From contig DGVS01000001.1 of the NCBI GenBank assembly GCA_002395065.1, positions 1 to 64,000 of the forward strand: a stretch of 64,000 nt of DNA, read 5' to 3'. The position numbers and the translations under genes are program-made. Below the pieces are notes generated by a model that was not told the origin of the DNA, ran no database searches, and was given only the letters and a program-made list of their open reading frames with translations. Below are positions 24,295 to 32,247 of the stretch, piece by piece. Origin of the DNA: Caryophanales bacterium UBA4278. GTDB lineage: Bacteria > Bacillota_I > Bacilli_A > RFN20 > CAG-826. Positions within the stretch are counted from its first letter, which is position 1, and each line of letters opens with the position of its first letter.

Positions 24295-26703
24295 TTATTT
24301 AGTCTCCAACTTGTCAAGGTGCCAGATATCACGAATATATTCTTTGATGGTACGGTCACTGGAGAAGTAACCACTACCAGCAATGTTCATAATACACATC
24401 TTGGCCCATTTCTCTTTATTTTGATAAAGTTTGCTAATTCTTTCGTGGGCTTCAATGTAACTATTCAAATCTTTTAAGATGAAATAGCAGTCGTTATTGT
24501 TCATGATTTCATCAAAAATGAGTTGGAATTTATCTGGTTTTGTAGCCCATGGACCATCAAACAGAGATTGCATAACGTCATGAACAACTTTGTTATTATT
24601 AAATTCATCCCAAGCGCTATAGCCACCATAAGCGTAGTAATCCAAAACTTCTTTTGATGTTAATCCGAAGATCACACAGTTTTCTTCTCCGGCGAGGTCT
24701 TTGATTTCAATGTTAGCACCATCTAAAGTACCAAGTGTCACCGCACCATTCATCATAAATTTCATGTTGCTTGTGCCACTTGCTTCTTTAGAAGCAGTTG
24801 AGATTTGTTCGCTAACATCAGCAGCTGGAATAATCTTTTCAGCTAAGGAAACACCATAGTTTTCAACAAAGATGACTTTCATCATCTTGTTTACATCTGG
24901 ATCATTGTTAACAACATCGGCGACTGAAAGAATTAACTGGATAATCTTTTTGGCATAAACATAACTTGGAGCGGCTTTCGCACCAAAGATGAATGTGTGT
25001 GGATAGATGGTGAATGTTGGGTCAGCTTTCATTCTCTGGTAGAGATAGATGATGTGAAAGACATTCATCAGTTGACGCTTATAAGCGTGAAGTCGTTTAA
25101 TCTGAACATCAAAAATCGATTTTGGATCAATCTCGATGTTCATCTTTTCTTTAATATATTGAGCAAGAGCATCTTTGTTCTCTTGCTTAATTTTCATCAC
25201 TTCACGTTGGAATAAAGGATCATCAGCGAATTTACGAAGTTTAACCATCTCATCTTCCATATCAGTGGTCCATTTACTACCGATTCGTTTGGTGATGGAA
25301 TCAGCTAGTTTTGGATTGGAATACATTAACCAACGGCGTTGGGTCACGCCGTTTGTTTTGTTATTAAACTTCTCTGGGAAAAGAGAATAGAAATCCTTGA
25401 ATGTTTCATGGATTAAGATTTCTGTATGTAGCTTTGCTACACCATTAACGCTAAAGCAAGCGACAATGGCTAAATTAGTCATGTGAACTTGTCCATCTTT
25501 AATGATTTGAACTGATTGACGAACATCGTTTGCAACATTCTTTTGCGCTAATTCTTGGTTAAATCTTCTTTGAATTTCTTCAATGATCATTAAGCAGCGT
25601 GGACAGACTTGACGAATAAAGTGGACTGGCCACTTCTCAAGTGCCTCGGCCATAATCGTGTGGTTTGTATAAGCGAAACAGCTTGTGACAACGTCCCAGG
25701 CTTCATCCCAACCAAATCCGTACTCATCCATCATGATGCGCATCAATTCTGGGATAGCTAGTATTGGGTGAGTATCATTGAGTTGGAACACAAAGTGTTC
25801 ACTGAGGTTTTTAAATGTTTGATAACGTCTAAAGTGACCTCTTAGGGCAGATTGGATTCCACTGCTCACAAGGAAGTATTGTTGATGTAGACGAAGTAGT
25901 CTTCCTTGTTCGGTGGAATCATCTGGGTAAAGACCATGAGAAAGTTCCTTTAAGGTGTTTAAATAGCTTTCAAAAGGAATACCTTTTGGAAGGTTTGTTT
26001 CGCTTGGTTCAGCACTCCATAAGCGAAGAGTGTTGACAACTTTGTTATGATAACCAACGATGGAGACATCATATGGAACGGCTTTTACATGTTGTCCGTT
26101 GATGGTGTGCATACCATAGCTTCCATCTTCTTTAACATATGTTTCAACATTTCCTCCAAAAACAACTTCAACTGAGTGTTTTGGTTTTCTTACTTCAAAG
26201 ACGAAACCATTTGTTAACCATTGATCTGGGACTTCGAATTGACGTCCTTTCTCAATGAGTTGACGAAAGAAACCGTATTCGTAACGGATACAGTTTCCTT
26301 GGACAGCGTATCCTAAAGAAGAGATGGAGTCTAAGAAACAGGCTGCGAGTCGACCTAGACCACCATTACCAAGTCCGGCGTCACTTTCTTCATCCTCTAA
26401 TCGATTTAAATCGATTCCGAGTTCATCTAGACCTCGTTTGACGATGTCGTAGATGCCAAGGTTTTGGAGATTGTTCGTTAATAAACGACCAATCAAAAAC
26501 TCCATGGAAAAGTAGACTAAAGACTTTTTACCTGCCACAGTTTGGTTACGGGTGTCTCGCCAATATTGACCAGCGTAGTCTCGAACCATTCCGCCTAAAA
26601 TATCGAATTGTTCAGAAATATGTGCTTCTTCGACACTATTACCATATTTGGTAAGGAGACGATCAGTGAATTCTTTTTTGAATGTAGCAACGTTATGAAA
26701 CAT
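24295..26703 (-). CDS. glgP: Glycogen/maltodextrin phosphorylase
   Basis: Releases glucose-1-phosphate from glycogen or maltodextrin with pyridoxal phosphate. Seen are the GT35 core (DAGLGNGGLGRLAACFLDS), the RLHAYKRQLMNVFHI stretch, and the PLP-lysine region EASGTSNMKFMMNGAVTLGTLDGANIEI. The start is ATG 26703 with AAAGG at about 7 nt; an ATG six codons upstream has poor spacing and sits inside an inverted repeat. About 802 residues, normal. It is apart from glgC/D/A at 61-64 kb, and glgB was not found in the window. Confidence 0.97.
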   Translation of the reverse strand: MFHNVATFKKEFTDRLLTKYGNSVEEAHISEQFDILGGMVRDYAGQYWRDTRNQTVAGKKSLVYFSMEFLIGRLLTNNLQNLGIYDIVKRGLDELGIDLNRLEDEESDAGLGNGGLGRLAACFLDSISSLGYAVQGNCIRYEYGFFRQLIEKGRQFEVPDQWLTNGFVFEVRKPKHSVEVVFGGNVETYVKEDGSYGMHTINGQHVKAVPYDVSIVGYHNKVVNTLRLWSAEPSETNLPKGIPFESYLNTLKELSHGLYPDDSTEQGRLLRLHQQYFLVSSGIQSALRGHFRRYQTFKNLSEHFVFQLNDTHPILAIPELMRIMMDEYGFGWDEAWDVVTSCFAYTNHTIMAEALEKWPVHFIRQVCPRCLMIIEEIQRRFNQELAQKNVANDVRQSVQIIKDGQVHMTNLAIVACFSVNGVAKLHTEILIHETFKDFYSLFPEKFNNKTNGVTQRRWLMYSNPKLADSITKRIGSKWTTDMEDEMVKLRKFADDPLFQREVMKIKQENKDALAQYIKEKMNIEIDPKSIFDVQIKRLHAYKRQLMNVFHIIYLYQRMKADPTFTIYPHTFIFGAKAAPSYVYAKKIIQLILSVADVVNNDPDVNKMMKVIFVENYGVSLAEKIIPAADVSEQISTASKEASGTSNMKFMMNGAVTLGTLDGANIEIKDLAGEENCVIFGLTSKEVLDYYAYGGYSAWDEFNNNKVVHDVMQSLFDGPWATKPDKFQLIFDEIMNNNDCYFILKDLNSYIEAHERISKLYQNKEKWAKMCIMNIAGSGYFSSDRTIKEYIRDIWHLDKLETK

Positions 26704-26716
26704 AAGAGCCTTTCTA

Positions 26717-26747
26717 GTCATTTCCTACGTATTTTGCGTGAAATGAC
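26717..26747 (-). promoter_or_regulatory. Inverted repeat in the glgP leader
   Basis: Perfect 8-bp arms GTCATTTC (26717-26724) and GAAATGAC (26740-26747) with inner ACG/CGT complementarity, located between the probable -10 (TGCTAAAAT, ending at 26764) and the ribosome site. It could be a repressor operator or an RNA hairpin. Confidence 0.55.
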
Positions 26748-26763
26748 AAACAAAAACGTTGTT

Positions 26764-26772
26764 ATTTTAGCA
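26764..26772 (-). promoter_or_regulatory. Extended -10 element upstream of glgP
   Basis: TGCTAAAAT on the minus strand at 26772-26764, about 60 nt before the start codon. Confidence 0.5.
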
Positions 26773-26824
26773 TGAAAAAAGACAAAAATCATTCTAAAAA
26801 TATATCGAAATTAATGAATATTAG

Positions 26825-26833
26825 TGCTATAAT
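26825..26833 (+). promoter_or_regulatory. Extended -10 promoter of ackA
   Basis: TGCTATAAT at 26825-26833, followed by a ~25-nt leader with AAAGGAG before ATG 26864. Confidence 0.65.
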
Positions 26834-26863
26834 TTTTTGCGTTGATTTTAAAGGAGAAATTCT

Positions 26864-28057
26864 ATGGATAAAGTCATGGCAGTTAATGCTGGTTCATCTT
26901 CATTAAAGTTTAAACTTTATGAGATGCCAGAGGAAAAAGTACTCTGTTCTGGTAACGCTGAAAGAATTGGTCACGAAGATGCGATTTTTGGAATTAAATG
27001 GGGAAATGAAAGTGAGAAAAAAGTTCTTCCAATTTTAGACCACGCCGCCGCAGTTCAATTAGTTGTTGATGCATTAATCGAAAAGAAGATTATTCACTCA
27101 ATGGATGAAATCGTCGCGGTTGGACACCGTATCGTGCAAGGTGGAAAGTACTTCTCACATAGTGAACTTTTTAATAAAGATACCGAAGACAAGATTGAAT
27201 CATTGATTCCGCTTGCACCACTTCATAACAAGGCCCACCTTGTTGGATTTAGAGCGTTCAAAAAGATTCTTCCAAACGTCACAAGTGTCGCTGTTTTTGA
27301 TACCGCCTTCCATCAATCTATGGAACCGCAAGACTATGTCTTCCCAATCCCATATGAATACACAACGAAATATGACTGCCGTCGATATGGTGCGCATGGA
27401 ACAAGCCACCAATATTTATCCCAAGAAGCGACTAAATATTTAAAAGGAAATAAGCACCCACGCATTATCTCCTGTCACATCGGTTCAGGTGCATCCATCA
27501 CCGCCATAAAAGATGGCAAATGTGTTGCCACCTCTATGGGTTTAACTCCACTTGGTGGAATTATGATGGGAACAAGAACTGGTGATCTTGATCCATCAGT
27601 GATGAATTACCTTTGTACATGCACCGGAAAATCTGTTGAAGAAATGTATCAAATCTTTAATAAAAAGAGCGGATTTTTAGGTGTTAGTGAAGTTAGTAAC
27701 GACTCCCGCGATGTCCTCGCTGCCGTCGATGCTGGTAATGAAAAAGCTATCTTAGCGAATAGATTATTTATTCGACGTATTGCGGATTTCATTGGACAAT
27801 ACTATGTTCGACTTGGTGGAGTCGATATGATTATCTTCTCCGCTGGTATCGGAGAAAACTCTTATGAAATTCGTGAATCAATTTGTAAAGAAATCGAACC
27901 AGCTCTTGGTTTAAAAATTGATTACGAAAAGAACAAAGGAAAACGTGGCGTGGAGGTTGTTATTTCTAAACCAGAAAGTCCGATTGTTGTCGCAGTTATC
28001 CCAACTGATGAAGAAGTGATGATTGCTCGTGATACTTATCATTTCTATAAGAAATAA
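26864..28057 (+). CDS. ackA: Acetate kinase
   Basis: Interconverts acetyl phosphate plus ADP with acetate plus ATP, the ATP-yielding last step of acetate fermentation. The ASKHA-fold motifs are clear: NAGSSSLKFKLYE, GHRIVQGG, YGAHGTSHQYLS, GLTPLGGIMMGTRTGDLDP and FSAGIGENS. At 397 residues it is complete. It has its own promoter, a good Shine-Dalgarno and a terminator, so it is monocistronic. pta was not found in the window. In Bacillus subtilis ackA lies in the same general region as dnaE and thrS, so the position is ancestral. Confidence 0.98.
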   Translation: MDKVMAVNAGSSSLKFKLYEMPEEKVLCSGNAERIGHEDAIFGIKWGNESEKKVLPILDHAAAVQLVVDALIEKKIIHSMDEIVAVGHRIVQGGKYFSHSELFNKDTEDKIESLIPLAPLHNKAHLVGFRAFKKILPNVTSVAVFDTAFHQSMEPQDYVFPIPYEYTTKYDCRRYGAHGTSHQYLSQEATKYLKGNKHPRIISCHIGSGASITAIKDGKCVATSMGLTPLGGIMMGTRTGDLDPSVMNYLCTCTGKSVEEMYQIFNKKSGFLGVSEVSNDSRDVLAAVDAGNEKAILANRLFIRRIADFIGQYYVRLGGVDMIIFSAGIGENSYEIRESICKEIEPALGLKIDYEKNKGKRGVEVVISKPESPIVVAVIPTDEEVMIARDTYHFYKK

Positions 28058-28077
28058 TTAAGCAAAACAATAGAAGA

Positions 28078-28097
28078 AAGCGCAAAGCGCTTTTTTC
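28078..28097 (+). terminator. Terminator after ackA
   Basis: AAGCGC (28078-28083) and GCGCTT (28087-28092) with a T-run behind it. Confidence 0.8.
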
Positions 28098-28103
28098 TTT
28101 TGC

Positions 28104-28132
28104 TTGATTAGATTTGATAAATAATATATTAT
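28104..28132 (+). promoter_or_regulatory. Promoter of nrnA, almost touching the start codon
   Basis: TTGATT (28104-28109), a 17-nt spacer and TATTAT (28127-28132); only 9 nt remain before ATG 28142, giving a leader of about 2-3 nt. Confidence 0.65.
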
Positions 28133-28141
28133 TTACTATCC

Positions 28142-29137
28142 ATGAAAAACAAACTTATTGCTGAAAGGTTAAAACCATTACAAAAAGAGATCAAAAAGTT
28201 CTATCAAAAAATAGAAGAATTTGATCGAATTGTCATCTATCGTCATAACAAACCTGATTATGACGCTTTAGGAACACAACTAGGATTAGTTGAGTTTTTA
28301 AAAGATAACTATCCAAAGAAAGAGGTTCATTACGTTGGTGATGACCATGTTTCTTTGACTGGTCAATGCTTTCGAAGCATGGAGGTTTTGCCTCATGAGT
28401 GGTTCAATGAACCATTCTTAGCAATTTTTGTTGACACATCCAAATTTGACCGAGTTGGTTTAGCTGATGATTTTGAATCGTTTAAAAAAGCGACTTATCA
28501 AATTAAGATTGACCACCACCCAAATGTTGATCCATATGGTGATCTACAAATCGTCGATACATCAATGTCGGCGGCTGGTGAATTAGTCGCTGATATGTTA
28601 CTTCTTTCAGGAAAGAAGATTTCCAAGAAATCTGCGAGTGAACTTTATAAAGCAATCGTTGGAGATTCCGGACGATTCCTTTATGACTCTGTGAAGACTT
28701 CGACATTTGAGACCGCGAAGCTTCTACTTGAAAAAGGTTTAAACCTTTCGAAGATTTATGCGGAGATGTATAACCAGAAACTTTCTGATTTAGAAATCAC
28801 TGCTTATGTAATGAAAAATTACCGTGTGACTCCACATGGAGTGGCTTATTACGTTCTTGATGATGCGGCATTACAAAAATTCCATCTTCCTCCCGAGAGA
28901 GGAAAAGACAACGTTAATGTCTTTGCTCACTTTGATGGAATTCATGCTTGGTGCTCTATCACGGAAGATAAAAAGAAGGGTGAATGGAGAGTCTCAATTC
29001 GTTCAGCGAAAGACTCCATTGAAGAAGTCGCGATGCGACACAATGGAGGCGGACATGCTCAAGCTAGCGGATGTAAGATTAAATCGTTGGATGAAGTTAA
29101 AGACTTGCTTGATGATTTAGACAAATTATTCGCTTAA
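28142..29137 (+). CDS. nrnA: DHH-family phosphoesterase, NrnA-like nanoRNase/pAp phosphatase
   Basis: Degrades 2-5-nt RNA and 3'-phosphoadenosine 5'-phosphate in Bacilli. The DHH motifs are visible: IVIYRHNKPDYDALG (metal ligands His and Asp), LAIFVDTSKFDRVG, QIKIDHHPNVDPYGD and IVGDSGRFLYDSV; the DHHA1 domain ends with RHNGGGHAQASGCKI. The PDYDALG segment has Tyr where most relatives have Gly. At 331 residues it fits NrnA. It is directly followed by dnaE, as in Bacillus. No Shine-Dalgarno precedes the ATG. Confidence 0.92.
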   Translation: MKNKLIAERLKPLQKEIKKFYQKIEEFDRIVIYRHNKPDYDALGTQLGLVEFLKDNYPKKEVHYVGDDHVSLTGQCFRSMEVLPHEWFNEPFLAIFVDTSKFDRVGLADDFESFKKATYQIKIDHHPNVDPYGDLQIVDTSMSAAGELVADMLLLSGKKISKKSASELYKAIVGDSGRFLYDSVKTSTFETAKLLLEKGLNLSKIYAEMYNQKLSDLEITAYVMKNYRVTPHGVAYYVLDDAALQKFHLPPERGKDNVNVFAHFDGIHAWCSITEDKKKGEWRVSIRSAKDSIEEVAMRHNGGGHAQASGCKIKSLDEVKDLLDDLDKLFA

Positions 29138-29150
29138 ATTATAAAAATTG

Positions 29151-29185
29151 AAAAAGATGTCTTAATTGAGATATCTTTTTCTTTT
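29151..29185 (+). terminator. Terminator between nrnA and dnaE
   Basis: AAAAAGAT (29151-29158) pairs with ATCTTTTT (29173-29180), partly extended inward, followed by further T residues. Confidence 0.75.
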
Positions 29186-29190
29186 TATTT

Positions 29191-29199
29191 TGGTATCAT
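29191..29199 (+). promoter_or_regulatory. Extended -10 promoter adjacent to dnaE start
   Basis: TGGTATCAT at 29191-29199 with six bases (ATTAAT) before ATG 29206. A leaderless dnaE message is predicted. Confidence 0.65.
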
Positions 29200-29205
29200 A
29201 TTAAT

Positions 29206-32200
29206 ATGACTTTTGTCCCATTACGTGTTTTTAGTGGTTATTCGTTTACGAAATCTGGTTTAAAAATAGACCAATATTTAGCGATGGCCAAAAAACTTGG
29301 CTATACCAATGTGGGGCTTTGTGATTATCGAAGTTTATCTGGTGCTCCTTCTTTTTATAAAGAAGCAAAGAAACTTGGATTAAAGGGAATTGTTGGTGAA
29401 GAAGTAGAAATCGATCATCTTCATTTCTGCTTATATCCACTTAACGAAAATGGTTATAAAAACTTTTTATCACTTTGTAACCTAAACCAAAAAGGTGAGA
29501 CCACCATTCAAACTCTTAAAGACTACCAAGAAGACATCGTAGTTGTTTTACCAAGTGATAACGATGCTTTAAAAAAGGCCTTCTTAGAAGACCGTAATAA
29601 ATTCTCTTTGTCTTTAGCAAGATTGTCTCGGGGATTAGACCACTTCTATCTTGGATTAGAAAAGTCTAGCCAAAGCGAATTTATCAAAGACTTCCGTGAA
29701 TTTGCCTTTTCTCGCGGTTATAAAGTTGCGGCTTTCCCACACATTAAATATGTCAAAAGTGAAGACGCAATTATCTTAAAAATGATGGAGTCCATCGACA
29801 GCAAAGAAGTCTTAAATGAAAAGAAAGCTATTGGTGAAGATTATTTAATTTCACCAGCAGAAGCTGCTTCATTTTACAAAGAAGACGAGATTAAAAACTC
29901 TATCGAAATCGGTGATTTGTGTAACTTAAATTTCATTGCAATTCGTGGACAAATGATTCATTTTGAAAACGAATTTGGATTATCTAGCGATGAATACTTA
30001 AGCAAAATTACCCATGAATTGCTGGCAAAAAAAGGAAAAAATAATCCAAAATATTTAGACCGTTTAGAGTTTGAATTAAAAACCATTCGAGAAATGGGTT
30101 ATAGCGATTATTTCTTAATCGTTCATGACTATGTTCAATATGCTCGTGATATGGACATTGCGGTTGGTCCTGGTCGAGGTTCTGCTGCTGGTTCACTTGT
30201 GGCCCATGTTTTAGGTATTACTGTTCCAGACCCAATCGAAAACAACTTACTATTTGAGCGTTTCTTAAATCCACACCGTCAGACAATGCCAGATATTGAC
30301 GTGGACTTCTCTGATATTGATCGAGAAAGAGTCGTCCAATATCTAAAAGATAAATACGGAAATGACCATGTTGCGAAGATTATCGCTATTCAAAAGATCG
30401 GGGCGAAACAATCATTACGTGATGTTGGAAGAATCTTTAATTATCCAAAACACGATATTGAACTATTCACCAAACTTATTTCCGATGAAAAAGATGATAA
30501 ACTCTCTTTAAGAGAGATCTATAAACAAAACAAAAAGTTTAGAGACCTTGTTAATGATGATAAGTACTACTTAGAGATTGTTACATTGGCTTCTAAAATT
30601 GAAGGATTTCCAAGACAAGCAAGTTTGCACGCCGTTGGTGTTGTTTTAAATGCTGAGCCTTTGGATTCCGTTATTCCTTTAACATGCGGACTTGATGTTG
30701 GCTATGTCGAGCAATTTGAAAAAGACCACCTTGAAGAACAAGGTTTCTTAAAGATGGACATTTTAGCGATTCGTAACCTTTCGCTTATTGACCACTGTCT
30801 TGCTTTACTAAGACAACGAGGTATTAATCTCAATCGTGATGAGATTCCTTATGATGACCCACTGGCCATTAAACAAATCGCTTCAGGTAAAACAATGGGC
30901 ATTTTCCAACTTGAATCTGTTGGTATGAGAAACGCCATTAAAACTGTCCAACCAACGGTGTTCGAAGATATCGTCGCGATTCTTGCTTTATATCGTCCAG
31001 GTCCAATGGATAACATTCCTTCCTTTGGAAGAAGAAAACAAGGCAAGGAAAAAATCACCTATATTTCTCCAGTATTAAAGGAGATTCTTTCTCCAACATA
31101 TGGAATCATGGTTTACCAAGAACAAGTTATGCAAATCGCCAACAAAATGGCCGGATTTTCCCTTGCTGAAGCAGATCTTTTAAGACGAGCTATTTCTAAA
31201 AAAGATCCTGCAAAAATCGCTTCTTTTGAAGAAAAATTTGTTACTGGAGCAATTAAACTCGGATACAAAGAAAAAGAGGCCCAAGATGTTTATGAGATGA
31301 TTCGTAAGTTTGGCGACTACGGCTTCAATAGAAGCCATGCGATGGTTTATGCCATCTTCTCTTGCCGTATGGCTTATTTAAAAGCCAAGTATCCACAAGA
31401 GTTCTATGCTTCCATTTTATCCAATGCTTCAACTGATGAATTCCACACCACACTTGCGGAAATGAAAGACATTGGACTAAGAGTTTCTGTCCCAGACATT
31501 AACAAATCGACAATGTCATTTGTTTTAACAAATAACGAAATTATTTTTCCGCTTCAAGCTGTTAAGGGTATTATGACTGCCTCTGCCACCGCCATTATGA
31601 AAGAAAGAACAGAAGGCGGATTATTTAAAGACATTTTTGATTTTGTCTTACGTATGGCGAAATACAAACTCAATAACGTTCAGCTCATCAATTTAATTGA
31701 TGCAGGAGCGTTTGATTCTTTAGAGAAATCAAGAATGTCTTTAAGAGGAGCAATTCCGGCAGCATTAACATATGCTGAAGCAATCGTAAAAGACGATGGT
31801 TCTATGGTTATTGATCCAAATATGTTTCCAAAACCAACATTTACAAAACTGGAAGATGATTATATTGCAAACCTCAACCGTGAAAGAGATGCCCTTGGTT
31901 TAATGATCAGTGGTTCACCACTTGATCTTGTTCAAGATACAATCAAAAAACTTGGTGCGGTAACAATTAAACAAATTCCATCCACCAGAGGTGATGTAAA
32001 ACTTGTTTGTATTCTGAAGTCATCAAGACAAACCAAAACAAAAAAAGGACAGGCGATGTGTTTCATCACTGTCTATGATGATACCGGCGAGATGGAACTG
32101 ACTGTTTTTACTGAAGCCTTTGAGAAGTCATCAATGGCTTTAAAGAAGAAAGAAAGTGTTATTGTCATCTCTGGTTACTACAGTAACGTTAGAGACCAAT

Positions 32201-32247
32201 TTAATGTGAAACTCGTTGAGAAGTTGGAGGATGTGAAAAATGCCTAA
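29206..32247 (+). CDS. dnaE: DNA polymerase III alpha subunit, DnaE type
   Basis: Replicative C-family polymerase of the Bacillus DnaE3 kind, which extends RNA primers for PolC. The N-terminal PHP domain (about 1-200) has lost its metal ligands: the usual HxH start reads RVFSGYSF and the next site reads LCDYRSLSGAP, so proofreading by this domain is not expected. The polymerase domain has PGRGSAAGSLVAHVLGI (near 321) and PDIDVDFSD (near 361) with catalytic aspartates, then the helix-hairpin-helix and OB-fold region (about 925-1005). At 1013 residues it is slightly short. The stop overlaps polA by 8 nt. PolC was not found in the window. Confidence 0.96.
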   Translation: MTFVPLRVFSGYSFTKSGLKIDQYLAMAKKLGYTNVGLCDYRSLSGAPSFYKEAKKLGLKGIVGEEVEIDHLHFCLYPLNENGYKNFLSLCNLNQKGETTIQTLKDYQEDIVVVLPSDNDALKKAFLEDRNKFSLSLARLSRGLDHFYLGLEKSSQSEFIKDFREFAFSRGYKVAAFPHIKYVKSEDAIILKMMESIDSKEVLNEKKAIGEDYLISPAEAASFYKEDEIKNSIEIGDLCNLNFIAIRGQMIHFENEFGLSSDEYLSKITHELLAKKGKNNPKYLDRLEFELKTIREMGYSDYFLIVHDYVQYARDMDIAVGPGRGSAAGSLVAHVLGITVPDPIENNLLFERFLNPHRQTMPDIDVDFSDIDRERVVQYLKDKYGNDHVAKIIAIQKIGAKQSLRDVGRIFNYPKHDIELFTKLISDEKDDKLSLREIYKQNKKFRDLVNDDKYYLEIVTLASKIEGFPRQASLHAVGVVLNAEPLDSVIPLTCGLDVGYVEQFEKDHLEEQGFLKMDILAIRNLSLIDHCLALLRQRGINLNRDEIPYDDPLAIKQIASGKTMGIFQLESVGMRNAIKTVQPTVFEDIVAILALYRPGPMDNIPSFGRRKQGKEKITYISPVLKEILSPTYGIMVYQEQVMQIANKMAGFSLAEADLLRRAISKKDPAKIASFEEKFVTGAIKLGYKEKEAQDVYEMIRKFGDYGFNRSHAMVYAIFSCRMAYLKAKYPQEFYASILSNASTDEFHTTLAEMKDIGLRVSVPDINKSTMSFVLTNNEIIFPLQAVKGIMTASATAIMKERTEGGLFKDIFDFVLRMAKYKLNNVQLINLIDAGAFDSLEKSRMSLRGAIPAALTYAEAIVKDDGSMVIDPNMFPKPTFTKLEDDYIANLNRERDALGLMISGSPLDLVQDTIKKLGAVTIKQIPSTRGDVKLVCILKSSRQTKTKKGQAMCFITVYDDTGEMELTVFTEAFEKSSMALKKKESVIVISGYYSNVRDQFNVKLVEKLEDVKNA

